This document shows positions 1 to 9,020 of a stretch of DNA of 64,000 nucleotides, in pieces (the first letter of the stretch is position 1; each line of letters begins with the position of its first letter). The notes beneath the pieces are model-generated. The model searched no databases, was not told the DNA's origin, and was given only the letters and a program-made list of their open reading frames with translations. The position numbers and the translations under genes were made by a program. The stretch is from Pusillimonas sp. TS35 (GTDB lineage Bacteria > Pseudomonadota > Gammaproteobacteria > Burkholderiales > Burkholderiaceae_B), in NCBI RefSeq assembly GCF_009857885.1, contig NZ_WWER01000005.1:186001-250000 (forward strand). The letters run 5' to 3'.

Positions 1-1
1 T

Positions 2-718
2 GCCGTGGAGCTGCAGCAGCGCATCGCGCAAGGCCAGGCCATGGTCGAAAAAGAACTGCAGCGGCTGGGTAAGACGGCGGTCAACCTTGAGCAGCTCGCT
101 CAGCAGTTGGCGTTCGCACGCGCTGATGATCTGTATGTGGCCGTGGCGAAAGAAGAGTTCAGCCTGCGCAATATCGATAATCTGCTGGCCGGCCGGGGCA
201 AGGCCGCCGAGGCGCTCCACGAAGGGGCGGACGAGGCGCGCGTTTACGCCAGCGGCACTGCGAACGTAGCGCGCACAGGCAGAAGCGGCGTGCTGGTAGT
301 GGGTGTGGATGCCTTGCTGACGCAACTGGCGCGTTGCTGCCGCCCCGCGCCCCCCGACGAAATCGTGGGTTTCGTCACGCGCGGGCGTGGGGTGTCCATC
401 CACCGCCGAGACTGCGCGTCGTATGCCGTGTTGGCAGCGCGCCATCCCGAACGCCTGATAGACGTTGATTGGGGCGATACAGGGGACGCGCTGTATCCGA
501 TCGATATTGCCATTCATGCGCCCGAACGAGCCAATCTGCTGCGCGACTTGTCCGATGTGTTCGCCAAGCTGCGCCTGAAGGTGGTGGGGGTCAATACCCA
601 TAGCCGTCGTTCGCTGGCGCATATGGTATTTACGATCGAGGTGCGCAATGGCGAGCAGATCGCGCGGGCGCTGACGGCGCTCAATGAGCTTTCGGGCGTT
701 TCTGCGGCGCGTCAGTAA
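2..718 (+). CDS. relA: RelA/SpoT-family (p)ppGpp synthetase, C-terminal part (5' truncated by window edge)
   Basis: The reading frame is open at the left edge, so only the last ~239 residues are present. They match the C-terminal regulatory half of RelA/SpoT proteins. A TGS-to-zinc-finger-like segment contains the conserved stretch LLTQLARCCRPAPPD and the motif VGFVTRGRGVSIHRRDC, where the cysteines and histidine form the ZFD/CC domain. An ACT domain follows over the last ~75 residues (PIDIAIHAPERANLLRDLSDVF onward). The full protein makes the stringent-response alarmone from GTP or GDP and ATP on stalled ribosomes. The catalytic domains lie outside the window, so I cannot tell RelA from SpoT by active-site residues. 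RelA is preferred because of the double-Cys RCCRP form and the next gene. It ends 97 bp before trpB. Confidence 0.85.
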   Translation, partial: AVELQQRIAQGQAMVEKELQRLGKTAVNLEQLAQQLAFARADDLYVAVAKEEFSLRNIDNLLAGRGKAAEALHEGADEARVYASGTANVARTGRSGVLVVGVDALLTQLARCCRPAPPDEIVGFVTRGRGVSIHRRDCASYAVLAARHPERLIDVDWGDTGDALYPIDIAIHAPERANLLRDLSDVFAKLRLKVVGVNTHSRRSLAHMVFTIEVRNGEQIARALTALNELSGVSAARQ

Positions 719-815
719 CGATACGGCGCCAGCGCGGCGCAGGCTGGTAAAATGCTTGTTTATCCTGCGAAGGCCCGATCTGGGCCGCGCGGTTTCCTTG
801 TGAGAGAGTGACGCC

Positions 816-2015
816 TTGACATCCTACACACTGCCCGACGCAACCGGTCATTTTGGCCAGTATGGCGGCTCGTTCGTTGCGGAAACCCTGGTCCACGTCC
901 TTGACGAGCTGCGCGATGCCTATTTCAAGTATCGCAATGATCCGGATTTCCTCGCCGAGTTTGCCTACGAACTGAAGCATTTCGTAGGTCGGCCCAGCCC
1001 CGTCTATCATGCACGGCGGTGGTCCGAAAAACTGGGCGGTGCGCAAATCTGGTTCAAGCGCGAAGACCTCAACCACACTGGCGCACACAAGATCAACAAC
1101 TGCATGGGCCAGATCCTGCTGGCTCGCCGTATGGGCAAGCCCCGCATCATCGCTGAAACCGGTGCGGGCCAGCACGGTGTGGCCACCGCCACGGTCGCGG
1201 CGCGTTATGGCATGGAGTGCGTGGTGTATATGGGCAGCGAAGACATCCGCCGCCAGGCCTCCAACGTGTATCGCATGAAGCTGCTGGGCGCCACGGTGGT
1301 GCCGGTCGAATCCGGCTCGCGCACGCTCAAGGACGCCCTGAACGAAGCCATGCGCGACTGGGTCACCAACGTCGAAAACACTTTCTACATTATCGGTACG
1401 GTGGCAGGGCCGCATCCGTACCCGCAAATGGTGCGCGATTTCCAGTCCATCATCGGCAAAGAGTGCCTCGAGCAGATGCCCCAGGACGCCGGCCGCCAGC
1501 CGGATTACGTCGTTGCCTCGGTGGGGGGCGGCTCCAACGCCATGGGCATCTTCCATCCCTATATCGAGCACGACAACGTGCAACTGATCGGGGTCGAAGC
1601 CGCCGGCGAAGGGCTGCAGTCCAAGCGTCATGCCGCCTCGCTCAATGCCGGCAGTGTCGGGGTCCTGCACGGCAACCGCACTTATATATTGCAAGATGAA
1701 AACGGCCAGATCACCGAAACGCACTCCATCTCCGCCGGGCTCGACTACCCTGGCGTCGGGCCTGAGCACGCCTGGCTGAAAGACAGCGGTCGCGCTACTT
1801 ATGTTGGCATCGACGACAGCGAAGCGCTGGCCGCCTTTCACGAGTGCTGTCGGTGCGAGGGCATCATGCCCGCGCTCGAGTCCTCGCACGCGATCGCCCA
1901 CGCCGTCAAGCTGGCGCCCACGCTGCCCAAAGACAAGATCATCCTCGTAAACCTCTCGGGGCGCGGCGACAAAGACATGCATACCGTGGCCGAATACAGC
2001 GGCATCACCCTCTAA
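816..2015 (+). CDS. trpB: Tryptophan synthase beta subunit
   Basis: TrpB condenses indole, received through a tunnel from TrpA, with serine to give tryptophan, using pyridoxal phosphate. The 399-residue protein has the family length. The PLP lysine is K92 in [11 protein letters not shown], followed by the AETGAGQHG substrate loop and the glycine-rich phosphate-binding SVGGGSNA. The start is TTG at 816. It is the only start that keeps the conserved N-terminus (residues ~6-22, [19 protein letters not shown]), and a purine-rich GAGAGAG lies just upstream. A TAAAAT box near 749 could be the -10 of a promoter between relA and trpB. trpA follows after 15 bp, so the two are cotranscribed. The usual trpF/truA neighbours are not upstream here; a RelA-type gene is. 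Confidence 0.98.
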   Translation: MTSYTLPDATGHFGQYGGSFVAETLVHVLDELRDAYFKYRNDPDFLAEFAYELKHFVGRPSPVYHARRWSEKLGGAQIWFKREDLNHTGAHKINNCMGQILLARRMGKPRIIAETGAGQHGVATATVAARYGMECVVYMGSEDIRRQASNVYRMKLLGATVVPVESGSRTLKDALNEAMRDWVTNVENTFYIIGTVAGPHPYPQMVRDFQSIIGKECLEQMPQDAGRQPDYVVASVGGGSNAMGIFHPYIEHDNVQLIGVEAAGEGLQSKRHAASLNAGSVGVLHGNRTYILQDENGQITETHSISAGLDYPGVGPEHAWLKDSGRATYVGIDDSEALAAFHECCRCEGIMPALESSHAIAHAVKLAPTLPKDKIILVNLSGRGDKDMHTVAEYSGITL

Positions 2016-2030
2016 GGCGGGCCTCAGACA

Positions 2031-2885
2031 ATGACAACATCGAATCAACGCCTGGCGGACACCTTTGCACAGCTGGGCGCGCAGGGGCGCACGGCGCTCA
2101 TTCCCTATATTGCGGCGGGCGACCCTTCCATCGCAAGTACACCCGCGCTTATGCATGCACTGGTCAAGGCTGGCGCAGACGTCATCGAGCTGGGCGTGCC
2201 GTTTTCCGATCCGATGGCAGACGGCCCGGTCATCCAGCGCGCTGCCGAGCGCGCCATCGCGCGCGGCACGGGCCTGAAGCAGGTGCTCGACATTGTTGCG
2301 CGCTTTCGCCAGCAGGATGTGCAGACACCCGTGGTCCTGATGGGCTACGCCAACCCTATCGAACACATGGGGCAGCGCGCTTTTGTCCAGGCCGCTGCGG
2401 CGGCGGGTGTCGACGGCGTGCTGGTGGTGGATTATCCGCCTGAAGAGGTTGCGGATTTTGCCGCTGCCATGGGCGAGGCGCGGGTCGACCCGATTTTTCT
2501 GCTCTCGCCCACGTCCACCGAGGCACGCATCCGCCAGATTGCCCAGGTGGCGCGCGGCTATGTTTATTACGTATCGCTCAAAGGCGTTACGGGCGCGGCC
2601 AACATCGATACCGATGACGTTGCGCGCCAGCTTGCGCGTATACGCGAGCACGTCCGCATCCCGGTCGGTGTGGGCTTTGGCATACGCGACGCCGATAGTG
2701 CGCGGCGGCTTGCGGGGTGCGCCGATGCAGTCGTGATCGGCAGCAAACTGATCGAAACCATGGAAGCCGCTGTCAGCCAAGCCGAGCAGTCCGGCTTGCA
2801 GGGCGAAGAAGCTGCCGCCAAGGCCGTGGGCGCGGCCGCCGCTTGGTTGGCCGACGTTCGCAGGGCATTGCCCGCAAGGGCATAG
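2031..2885 (+). CDS. trpA: Tryptophan synthase alpha subunit
   Basis: TrpA cleaves indole-3-glycerol phosphate to indole and glyceraldehyde-3-phosphate and works in an alpha2beta2 complex with TrpB. The 284-residue TIM barrel carries the catalytic glutamate E53 ([11 protein letters not shown]) and aspartate D64 (PMADGPVIQ). The phosphate-binding glycines are near residues 212-236 (VGVGFGI, VIGSKL). It starts with ATG 15 bp after trpB. Its 3' end is alanine-rich but of normal length. The 171-bp gap to accD holds a small tandem repeat and hairpins, so accD may be partly uncoupled from trpBA. Confidence 0.98.
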   Translation: MTTSNQRLADTFAQLGAQGRTALIPYIAAGDPSIASTPALMHALVKAGADVIELGVPFSDPMADGPVIQRAAERAIARGTGLKQVLDIVARFRQQDVQTPVVLMGYANPIEHMGQRAFVQAAAAAGVDGVLVVDYPPEEVADFAAAMGEARVDPIFLLSPTSTEARIRQIAQVARGYVYYVSLKGVTGAANIDTDDVARQLARIREHVRIPVGVGFGIRDADSARRLAGCADAVVIGSKLIETMEAAVSQAEQSGLQGEEAAAKAVGAAAAWLADVRRALPARA

Positions 2886-2936
2886 CCGGCAAGCCGGTTG
2901 GGCGCCATACGTGCGGTCTCGCGGCGCACGATACAG

Positions 2937-2970
2937 CACAACGCGACACAACGCGACACAACGCGACACA
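2937..2970 (+). repeat. 10-bp tandem repeat (about 3.4 copies)
   Basis: The unit cacaacgcga is repeated three times without change and followed by a partial fourth copy, in the trpA-accD spacer. Period-10 perfect repeats of this kind are prone to slippage. It is too short and has no spacers, so it is not a CRISPR. Confidence 0.9.
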
Positions 2971-2982
2971 AAAGCAGCATCG

Positions 2983-3000
2983 CTTGCGGCATGCCGCAAG
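2983..3000. repeat. 18-bp perfect palindrome in the trpA-accD spacer
   Basis: CTTGCGGC-AT-GCCGCAAG is a perfect inverted repeat that would form a strong hairpin in RNA. No T-run follows, so it is not a classical terminator. A second short hairpin (AGCGGC/GCCGCT) follows about 25 bp later, ahead of the accD ribosome-binding site. It may stabilise or attenuate the trpBA transcript. Confidence 0.6.
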
Positions 3001-3056
3001 CCAACAGTACAACAGCAAAAAATAGCGGCACAGGCCGCTGCTAACAGGAACGAACC

Positions 3057-3932
3057 ATGAGTTGGATCGACAAAATTCTGCCTCCACGCATCAACCGCAG
3101 TGGCGACACTGCGCGGCGCGTGCCCGAAGGTCTTTGGGTAAAGTGCCCGTCTTGCGAGTCGGTGCTTTACAAAGAAGATCTCAAGGCCACGCTCAATGTG
3201 TGCCCCAAGTGCGACCATCACATGCGCATCAGCGCGCGCGAGCGCATTGATGCGCTGCTGGATCGCGACGGCCGCGTCGAGATCGGGCAGAACACCCGCC
3301 CCATGGATCCCCTGAAGTTCAAGGATTCGCGCAAGTATCCCGAGCGCGTTTCCGAGGCCGTCAAGCAAACCGGCGAAAGCGAAGCAATGGTTGTGGCCAG
3401 CGGTACCATCCAGGCCGTGCCTGTGGTGCTGGCGTGCTTCGAGTTTGCCTTCATGGGTGGCTCCATGGGCTCGGTGGTGGGCGAGCGCTTTGCACGTGGC
3501 GTTCAAGAAGCCATCAAGAACCGCACCCCGTTCATCTGTGTGGCAGCATCGGGCGGCGCCCGCATGCAGGAAAGCCTGTTCTCGCTCATGCAAATGGCCA
3601 AGACCAACGCCATGCTCACGCGCCTGGCCGCCGACGGCCTGCCCTTTATCAGCATCCTCACTGATCCCACCATGGGCGGCGTTTCGGCCAGCTTTGCCTT
3701 CATGGGCGATGTGGTCATCGCCGAACCCAAAGCCTTGATCGGCTTCGCCGGCCCGCGGGTCATCGAACAGACCGTACGCGAAAAACTACCCGACGGTTTC
3801 CAGCGCGCCGAGTTCCTGCTTCAGAAAGGCGCCATCGACATGGTTGTCGATCGACGCGAGATGCGCAACGAGCTCGCCCACCTATTGGCCCTGCTCGGCC
3901 GGCAGCCTGCCGACGTCATCGCCAAGGCTTGA
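3057..3932 (+). CDS. accD: Acetyl-CoA carboxylase carboxyltransferase subunit beta
   Basis: AccD with AccA transfers the carboxyl group from biotin to acetyl-CoA, giving malonyl-CoA for fatty acid synthesis. The 291 residues match the family. An N-terminal C4 zinc finger has C30, C33, C49 and C52. The crotonase-like carboxyltransferase core includes the oxyanion-forming SGGARMQES and the [11 protein letters not shown] region. The ATG at 3057 is preceded by an AGGAA element. In many betaproteobacteria accD follows trpA, as here, and is itself followed by folC. Here folC is absent and an IclR regulator comes next on the other strand, so the conserved block is broken at this point. Confidence 0.98.
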   Translation: MSWIDKILPPRINRSGDTARRVPEGLWVKCPSCESVLYKEDLKATLNVCPKCDHHMRISARERIDALLDRDGRVEIGQNTRPMDPLKFKDSRKYPERVSEAVKQTGESEAMVVASGTIQAVPVVLACFEFAFMGGSMGSVVGERFARGVQEAIKNRTPFICVAASGGARMQESLFSLMQMAKTNAMLTRLAADGLPFISILTDPTMGGVSASFAFMGDVVIAEPKALIGFAGPRVIEQTVREKLPDGFQRAEFLLQKGAIDMVVDRREMRNELAHLLALLGRQPADVIAKA

Positions 3933-3976
3933 GCCAGGCGGCATGGCCGCGCGGGTTTTAAGATCCGCGCAGAGGG

Positions 3977-4792
3977 CTACCAAATCGTTGTGTCGAACGG
4001 ATGGATCTGTTGTCCGATCCGGTCGGCCTCGCGCCGTAAAACATCGACAATGGCCGGCATGCGTGCTTCGTTTACACGCTCGGCCAATGTGCCTATGCTC
4101 AACGCCGCCACGGGGTAGCCGGTTCTATCCATGATGGCCACACCTACACCCGCCATGCCTGCGAGCGGTGTGACCCCTGTCGCAAACCCCAATTCCCGCG
4201 TCTGGGCGATCGTCGTCCGTACATAAATCTCGTCGAAATATTCGAGATCCCGCAGGCGCGGCACATTGAACCGAATGATCTCTTCGCGTTCGGGCTCGGG
4301 CAGCATCGCAAGAATCGCCATACCCCCCTGGCCGACACCCAATGGGATTCGTCCGCCCACGTCGCCTGTGTGTGTCCGGATCGGGAAGGGGCCCTCGGCG
4401 CGATCCAGGCACACTGCATCGAAGCCGGTGCGCACCAATAAAAATATCGTGTCGTTGAGCATGCCGGACAGCCGCAGCAGGGCTGGCCGGCACAGCGTGC
4501 GTATGGATGGATGCGCACTATCGGCGGATGCGGCCAGCGTGAAGAAATCCAGTGCTAGCCGATAAACCTTGCCGTTCTCGGGTTGTTCCACCACGCGTTC
4601 TGCAATAAGGCCGCGCAGGATTCGGTGCGCCGTGGCTTGCGCCAGCCCGGTTTGGCTGGCGATCTCGGTCAGGCGCAGCGGCCGAGGGGCTGCTGCCAGC
4701 GCGCGAATGACCGCAAAGCCTCGTTGCAGGCCGCTTTGCGTAGCGTCGCTGGTGGAGGAGTTTGAGTTTGTCTCTTTGTTTAAGTTTTTCAT
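3977..4792 (-). CDS. IclR-family transcriptional regulator
   Basis: The 271-residue protein has the IclR layout. An N-terminal winged helix-turn-helix spans ~residues 22-85 (LTEIASQTGLAQATAHRILRG is the recognition segment). A C-terminal effector-binding domain spans ~100-265 and includes GGRIPLGVGQGGMAILA and TGVTPLAGMAGVGVAIMD, which line the ligand pocket in this family. The first ~20 residues are a polar, Asn/Ser/Thr-rich tail. It is divergent from the ABC transporter operon starting at 4985, and the shared 192-bp AT-rich spacer makes it the likely local regulator. The effector is unknown; a polyamine or amine-type substrate is only a guess from the operon. Confidence 0.93.
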   Translation of the reverse strand: MKNLNKETNSNSSTSDATQSGLQRGFAVIRALAAAPRPLRLTEIASQTGLAQATAHRILRGLIAERVVEQPENGKVYRLALDFFTLAASADSAHPSIRTLCRPALLRLSGMLNDTIFLLVRTGFDAVCLDRAEGPFPIRTHTGDVGGRIPLGVGQGGMAILAMLPEPEREEIIRFNVPRLRDLEYFDEIYVRTTIAQTRELGFATGVTPLAGMAGVGVAIMDRTGYPVAALSIGTLAERVNEARMPAIVDVLRREADRIGQQIHPFDTTIW

Positions 4793-4984
4793 TATTGATT
4801 ATCTACTTAATGAATAACATCGATATTTTACATAAAAATGGAATTTGATAATGGTTTATTCGAATAGATGGAAAAAGTAGACAAAGGTCTAATACTGCTC
4901 AATGAATTGTTCATCGTTCGTACGTAGGCCCAGCCCGGTTTGGCTGGGTGCGGCGGCAACCTCAACCCATCAAGGCAAGTGCCG
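4793..4984. promoter_or_regulatory. Divergent regulatory region between the IclR gene and the ABC transporter operon
   Basis: This spacer is much more AT-rich than its surroundings. It contains an inverted repeat ATGAA-ttg-TTCAT at 4902-4914, a plausible IclR-dimer site. It also contains a leader hairpin with 7-bp arms CCCAGCC/GGCTGGG at 4929-4948, about 36 bp before the transporter ATG. I see no convincing -35/-10 pair by eye; TAATAC near 4890 is the best -10 for the rightward promoter. Confidence 0.5.
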
Positions 4985-6067
4985 ATGTCATTTCTTCAGT
5001 TAAGTCAGGTATCCAAGTTCTATGGGGATCTATGTGTCGTCGCCAACATGAATCTGGCGGTGGAAAAGGGCGAATTCATTTCACTGCTCGGGCCGTCGGG
5101 GTGTGGCAAGACCACCACGCTGCAGATGATTGCTGGTTTTGTCGACGTTACGCGCGGCAGCATTGTGCTGGATGGCCGTGATATTACGCATGCAAAGCCC
5201 AATACGCGCGGCTTGGGTATTGTTTTTCAGAGCTATGCGTTGTTCCCCCATATGACGGTCGAAGACAACGTCGCATTCGGCTTGAAAATGCGCCGCATGA
5301 AGGCGGGCGATATTGTCGAGCGCACGCGGGAGGCGCTGGCGCTGGTCAAGCTGGATCAGCATGGCAAGCGTTTTCCCCGCGAGCTTTCGGGTGGGCAACG
5401 CCAGCGTGTCGCGCTGGCCCGCGCGCTGGTCATACGCCCGCCCGTCCTGTTGCTGGACGAGCCGCTGTCGAATCTGGATGCGAAGTTGCGGGAAGACATG
5501 CAGTTCGAGCTGCGCAGTATTCAGCGCCAGACGGGTACCACCACAATCATGGTCACGCACGATCAATCGGAGGCACTTTCCATCAGTGATCGCGTCGTCG
5601 TCATGGAAGGGGGGCGCGCGTCGCAGATTGACCATCCCTATCGCATCTACGAACATCCCAATACGGAGTTCATCTCCCGCTTCGTTGGCAAGGCCAATGT
5701 CCTGCCTGGCGTGGTCGTGGCTGGCGATGCGCATGCCTGGGCTGAAAGCGGCCCGCTGCGTTTCCCGCTCGAATCGGGCCCCTGGGATGTTGGTGCATCG
5801 GTGCAGATCTCGCTGCGGCCCGAAAAACTGCTGCCCGTGGCGCCGGGCGCCGGTCAGCTCGCGTGCACGGTGGCAGTGCGATTCTTTCTGGGCAGTCAAT
5901 GGCTTTATGAGCTGGACAGCCAGGTAGGGCCGTTGTCCATGCTGGCGCCCAATTCAGGTCATGCGCCGCTGGAGAGCGGAGAGCGGGTCGATGTGAGTTG
6001 GATGCCCGAGGCGGTTCGCGTTATGCCGGCTGTTTCGGCTGCCCCACAGAACGGGGTTGCAGCATGA
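4985..6067 (+). CDS. Polyamine/iron(III)-type ABC transporter ATP-binding protein (PotA-like)
   Basis: This is the ATPase that powers uptake through the two permeases that follow. From the ATG at 4985 it has 360 residues. Walker A is at ~36-43 (GPSGCGKT), the ABC signature LSGGQRQRV and Walker B VLLLDEPLSNLDA follow, and the switch histidine is in VTHDQ. A C-terminal TOBE/OB domain (~residues 275-350) is typical of PotA, FbpC and related importers. An upstream in-frame start at 4940 exists, but its product lacks the family N-terminus, so MSFLQLSQVSKFYGD is preferred. The next gene overlaps by 4 bp (ATGA). The substrate is not fixed by sequence; PotA-type ATPases serve putrescine, spermidine, 2-aminoethylphosphonate, ferric iron and others. 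Confidence 0.95.
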   Translation: MSFLQLSQVSKFYGDLCVVANMNLAVEKGEFISLLGPSGCGKTTTLQMIAGFVDVTRGSIVLDGRDITHAKPNTRGLGIVFQSYALFPHMTVEDNVAFGLKMRRMKAGDIVERTREALALVKLDQHGKRFPRELSGGQRQRVALARALVIRPPVLLLDEPLSNLDAKLREDMQFELRSIQRQTGTTTIMVTHDQSEALSISDRVVVMEGGRASQIDHPYRIYEHPNTEFISRFVGKANVLPGVVVAGDAHAWAESGPLRFPLESGPWDVGASVQISLRPEKLLPVAPGAGQLACTVAVRFFLGSQWLYELDSQVGPLSMLAPNSGHAPLESGERVDVSWMPEAVRVMPAVSAAPQNGVAA

Positions 6068-6960
6068 GCGGCGGCGTGGCATTGACTGCTAGCGAGCGCG
6101 CGCGCCCCGTGCGGCGCAGTTGGGTTTGGCCTTTCGCAGCGCTTGGGGCCGTACCACTGGGGCTGCTCTTCGTAGTTATGATTATCGTGCCACTGGTATT
6201 GACCCTGGCACTGTCCTTCAGCCCATTCGATTACGGCAAAGGCATTTTGCCGGGGTGGACGCTGTTGCATTATGCGCAAGTATTCAGCGACAGTTATTTT
6301 CTCGGCATTTTTTGGCGCACGTTCTGGATTGCTGCGGTGACAACCGCGCTCTGCGTGGTGATCGGCGCACCTCAGGCCTACATACTCAGCCGTATGAGCA
6401 AGCGGTGGCGCTCCATTATTTTGCTGATCGTGCTGTCGCCGCTGCTGGTGTCGCTGGTGGTGCGGGCGTTCGGCTGGAGCATGCTGCTCAGCCCGGGCGG
6501 GCTGATTGGGGCTGCTGCGGCAAAGCTCGGCCTCGGCCCGCTGCTCTACACGCCTACTGCGATCATCATCGGCCTGGTGCACGTGATGCTGCCCTTCATG
6601 ATCATCCCGGTTTGGACGTCACTGCAGAAACTGGACCCGATGGTCGAATACGCGGCCTATTCCCTCAATGCCACGCGACTGCAGGCCCTGCTGAGAGTTG
6701 TGCTGCCGCAGGCGATGCCCGGAATCCTGTCCGGCAGCCTGATTGTGTTTGGCCTGAGTGCCAGTGCCTTCGCCGCACCGGCGCTGCTGGGCGGCCGGCG
6801 CCTCAAGATGGTTGCAACGCTGGTTTATGACGAGTTTCTCACTGAACTGAACTGGCCTCTGGGCGCAACAATCGCCATCGCGCTTTTACTGGCGAACGTT
6901 GCAATCATGCTGACCTACAACCGTGTTGTTGAGCGGTCGTACAAACGAAGCCTGGGGTAA
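6064..6960 (+). CDS. ABC transporter permease, PotB type
   Basis: An inner-membrane subunit of 298 residues with about six transmembrane helices (first at ~residues 21-45, last ~270-290). A binding-protein-dependent transport signature, EYAAYSLNATRLQALLRVVLPQAMPGI, carries the EAA-loop glycine/alanine pattern that docks on the ATPase. The start at 6064 overlaps the ATPase stop as ATGA, showing translational coupling. Its partner permease starts 5 bp after its end, so the two form the heterodimeric pore. Confidence 0.95.
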   Translation: MSGGVALTASERARPVRRSWVWPFAALGAVPLGLLFVVMIIVPLVLTLALSFSPFDYGKGILPGWTLLHYAQVFSDSYFLGIFWRTFWIAAVTTALCVVIGAPQAYILSRMSKRWRSIILLIVLSPLLVSLVVRAFGWSMLLSPGGLIGAAAAKLGLGPLLYTPTAIIIGLVHVMLPFMIIPVWTSLQKLDPMVEYAAYSLNATRLQALLRVVLPQAMPGILSGSLIVFGLSASAFAAPALLGGRRLKMVATLVYDEFLTELNWPLGATIAIALLLANVAIMLTYNRVVERSYKRSLG

Positions 6961-6965
6961 TCAAT

Positions 6966-7760
6966 ATGCTCAAGAATGGTCCCATCGCGCTGGGTTTCAA
7001 CTTCCTGGTGATTGCATTCATCCTCGCGCCACTGCTTATTGTCTGTGTCGTCGCGTTCACGCCCGACACTACATTGAGCATCCCCACGCAAAACTTCTCG
7101 CTGCGCTGGTTCCGTGCAGTCTTTGCGCATCCCGATTTTCTGACGGCATTCAGCAACAGTATCTGGCTGGCTTTCGCATCGGCGAGTATTGCCGCCGCAC
7201 TTGCGGTTCCTGCGGCCATTGCCATCGTGCGTTACCAATTCCCGGGGCGGGATGCGTTGAATGCCTTGTTTCTGTCGCCGCTGATGATCCCGCATCTGGT
7301 GCTTGGAGTGGCGCTGTTGCGTTTTTTTGCCTTGCTCGGCATGTCGGGAAACTTCAACTGGTTGATCCTTGGGCATGTGGTCGTGATTACCCCTTATGTG
7401 TTGCGTCTGGTGCTGGGCGCGCTGGTCGGCCTGGATAAAAGCGTTGAACACGCGGCGCTGTCGCTGGGAGCGAGCCGAGCCGCCGTGTTTCTCAGGATCA
7501 CCATGCCGCTGATACTTCCCGGGATTGCTGGAGGGTGGCTGCTTGCGTTCATCAATAGCTTCGATGAACTCACCATGTCTATTTTCATCACTGCGCCATC
7601 CACCGTAACGCTGCCTGTGCGCATGTATATGTACGCGACGGAGTCTGTCGATCCAATGATGGCCGCGGTGTCGGCCCTGGTGATTGCACTGACCGCCGTC
7701 GTGATGTACCTGCTCGACAAGCTATACGGCCTGGACAAAGTGCTGGTCGGCCAGCATTGA
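6966..7760 (+). CDS. ABC transporter permease, PotC type
   Basis: Second membrane subunit, 264 residues, with six predicted helices. The EAA-loop segment EHAALSLGASRAAVFLRITMPLILPGI is clear. It resembles PotC/YdcV-type permeases. It lies 5 bp after the first permease and ends just before the binding-protein gene, whose leader starts here. Confidence 0.95.
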   Translation: MLKNGPIALGFNFLVIAFILAPLLIVCVVAFTPDTTLSIPTQNFSLRWFRAVFAHPDFLTAFSNSIWLAFASASIAAALAVPAAIAIVRYQFPGRDALNALFLSPLMIPHLVLGVALLRFFALLGMSGNFNWLILGHVVVITPYVLRLVLGALVGLDKSVEHAALSLGASRAAVFLRITMPLILPGIAGGWLLAFINSFDELTMSIFITAPSTVTLPVRMYMYATESVDPMMAAVSALVIALTAVVMYLLDKLYGLDKVLVGQH

Positions 7761-7834
7761 CGGTTTTTCTTTCATGGTGTGCGGTTTCACGGCCGCGATG
7801 CCAACTATCTTATGCCCAACAAGGGGGATTTAAC

Positions 7835-8908
7835 GTGCGCATTCTGAATAACAACTTCAATCGCGTGCTTACTAGCGCGCTGTGGCTTGCGGGCCTCGCG
7901 GCTGGCATGGGGATGGCGAGCCAGGCCCATGCGGAACAGAAAACGCTATACGTCGGCATGAATGGCGGCGACATGGAGCGTACGTTCACGCAGCATGTGT
8001 TTCCGGTGTTCGAACGCGCCAACAACGTGAAGATCGTCGTGGTGCCGGGTACGTCCGCCGATATTCTCGCGAAGGCGCAGGCGTATAAAGACAACCCCCA
8101 GATGCATGTGATGTTTCTGGATGACGGCGTGATGATGCGCGCGGCCTCTATGGGGCTGTGTGACAAACTGAACGATTCGCCGGTGTTCAAGGAGCTGCAC
8201 CCGAATGCCCGGATCGCCGGTGACAAGGCGGCAGGCATCACCATGGGCATGACGGGCATTGCCTACAACACCAAGATGTTCCAGGAAAAAGGTTGGGCGC
8301 CACCGGCGTCCTGGATGGATCTTGCCGACCCGAAGTACAAGGGCCACGTGGTCTTTCAATCCGCAGCCAGCAGCACTTTCGGCCTGCATGGCTTCCTGAT
8401 GTTCAATCGCATCCAGGGCGGCAGCGAATCAAATGTAGAGCCAGGGTTTAAGGCATGGAAGGGTACGATCGGCAAGAACGTTCTGGAATACATCACGTCC
8501 TCCGCCAAGCTCGCGGAAATGGTGCAAACCAATGAAGCGGCGGTTTTCCCCATGAATATCACTGGCGTCAGCCGCCTGAAGCGCCGCAATATCGGTGTCG
8601 AGTATGCACACCCCAAGGAGGGCGCCGCCTTGCTGATGGTGACCGAGTGTGTGTTGGCCAAGAACAGCGAGCCCGAGTTGGCGCAGAAGCTAGCTCTGTA
8701 CCTGTTGTCCGCTGAGGCGCAAACGAATGCGCTGGAGCAGGGCGGCGAGATCCCCTCCAACGCTACCGTGAAACCCTCCGAGAAAACCGCTGCTGAGGTT
8801 CAGCGCGTGCAGGATTATCTCAAGACGGTGAAAGTGGTCGATTGGGAGGCGATCAACCAGAGCCGTCAGACTTGGAATGCCCGATGGAACCGCACCATCG
8901 AGCAGTAG
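7835..8908 (+). CDS. Periplasmic solute-binding protein of the polyamine/iron-type ABC transporter
   Basis: The start chosen is GTG at 7835, with a strong AAGGGGG ribosome-binding site at 7821-7827. It gives a 357-residue protein with a clean Sec signal peptide: a basic Asn-rich N-terminus, hydrophobic LTSALWLAGLAAGMGMA, and cleavage after AHA near residue 33. The mature protein is a type-2 periplasmic binding fold (family 1 extracellular binding proteins, PotD/AfuA-like) with GMTGIAYNTKMFQEKGWAPPA in the hinge region. A longer frame reaching back to 7757 has no signal-peptide logic and is rejected. The protein captures the substrate for the preceding permeases. A strong terminator follows at 8934. 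Confidence 0.93.
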   Translation: MRILNNNFNRVLTSALWLAGLAAGMGMASQAHAEQKTLYVGMNGGDMERTFTQHVFPVFERANNVKIVVVPGTSADILAKAQAYKDNPQMHVMFLDDGVMMRAASMGLCDKLNDSPVFKELHPNARIAGDKAAGITMGMTGIAYNTKMFQEKGWAPPASWMDLADPKYKGHVVFQSAASSTFGLHGFLMFNRIQGGSESNVEPGFKAWKGTIGKNVLEYITSSAKLAEMVQTNEAAVFPMNITGVSRLKRRNIGVEYAHPKEGAALLMVTECVLAKNSEPELAQKLALYLLSAEAQTNALEQGGEIPSNATVKPSEKTAAEVQRVQDYLKTVKVVDWEAINQSRQTWNARWNRTIEQ

Positions 8909-8933
8909 GCTCGATGCCCGATCTGTTCGGTCC

Positions 8934-8968
8934 ATGCCGCTTCCGCTCCCTCGCGGGGCGGCATTTTT
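8934..8968 (+). terminator. Rho-independent terminator after the ABC transporter operon
   Basis: Arms ATGCCGC (8934-8940) and GCGGCAT (8958-8964) enclose a loop that can pair further (CCGC/GCGG), followed by TTTTT at 8964-8968. It separates the transporter from the oxidoreductase gene, which therefore probably has its own promoter or is reached by read-through. Confidence 0.85.
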
Positions 8969-9020
8969 AACCGAAGGGCGTCGCGTCCTTCATGTTTGAT
9001 CCCGCACGTCCGCGTGCGTC

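Noticed and set aside
2937-2970. Tandem repeat considered as a CRISPR
   Set aside because: Units abut with no spacers and are only 10 bp.
681-3593. A 970-codon open frame on the minus strand opposite trpB-trpA-accD
   Set aside because: High-GC codon structure leaves the antisense frame open. The plus-strand genes are certain by homology, and the antisense product is His/Arg/Ala-rich with no known fold.
7757-7834. Longer N-terminus for the ABC binding protein
   Set aside because: The extension lacks signal-peptide order; the GTG at 7835 has a strong AAGGGGG site.
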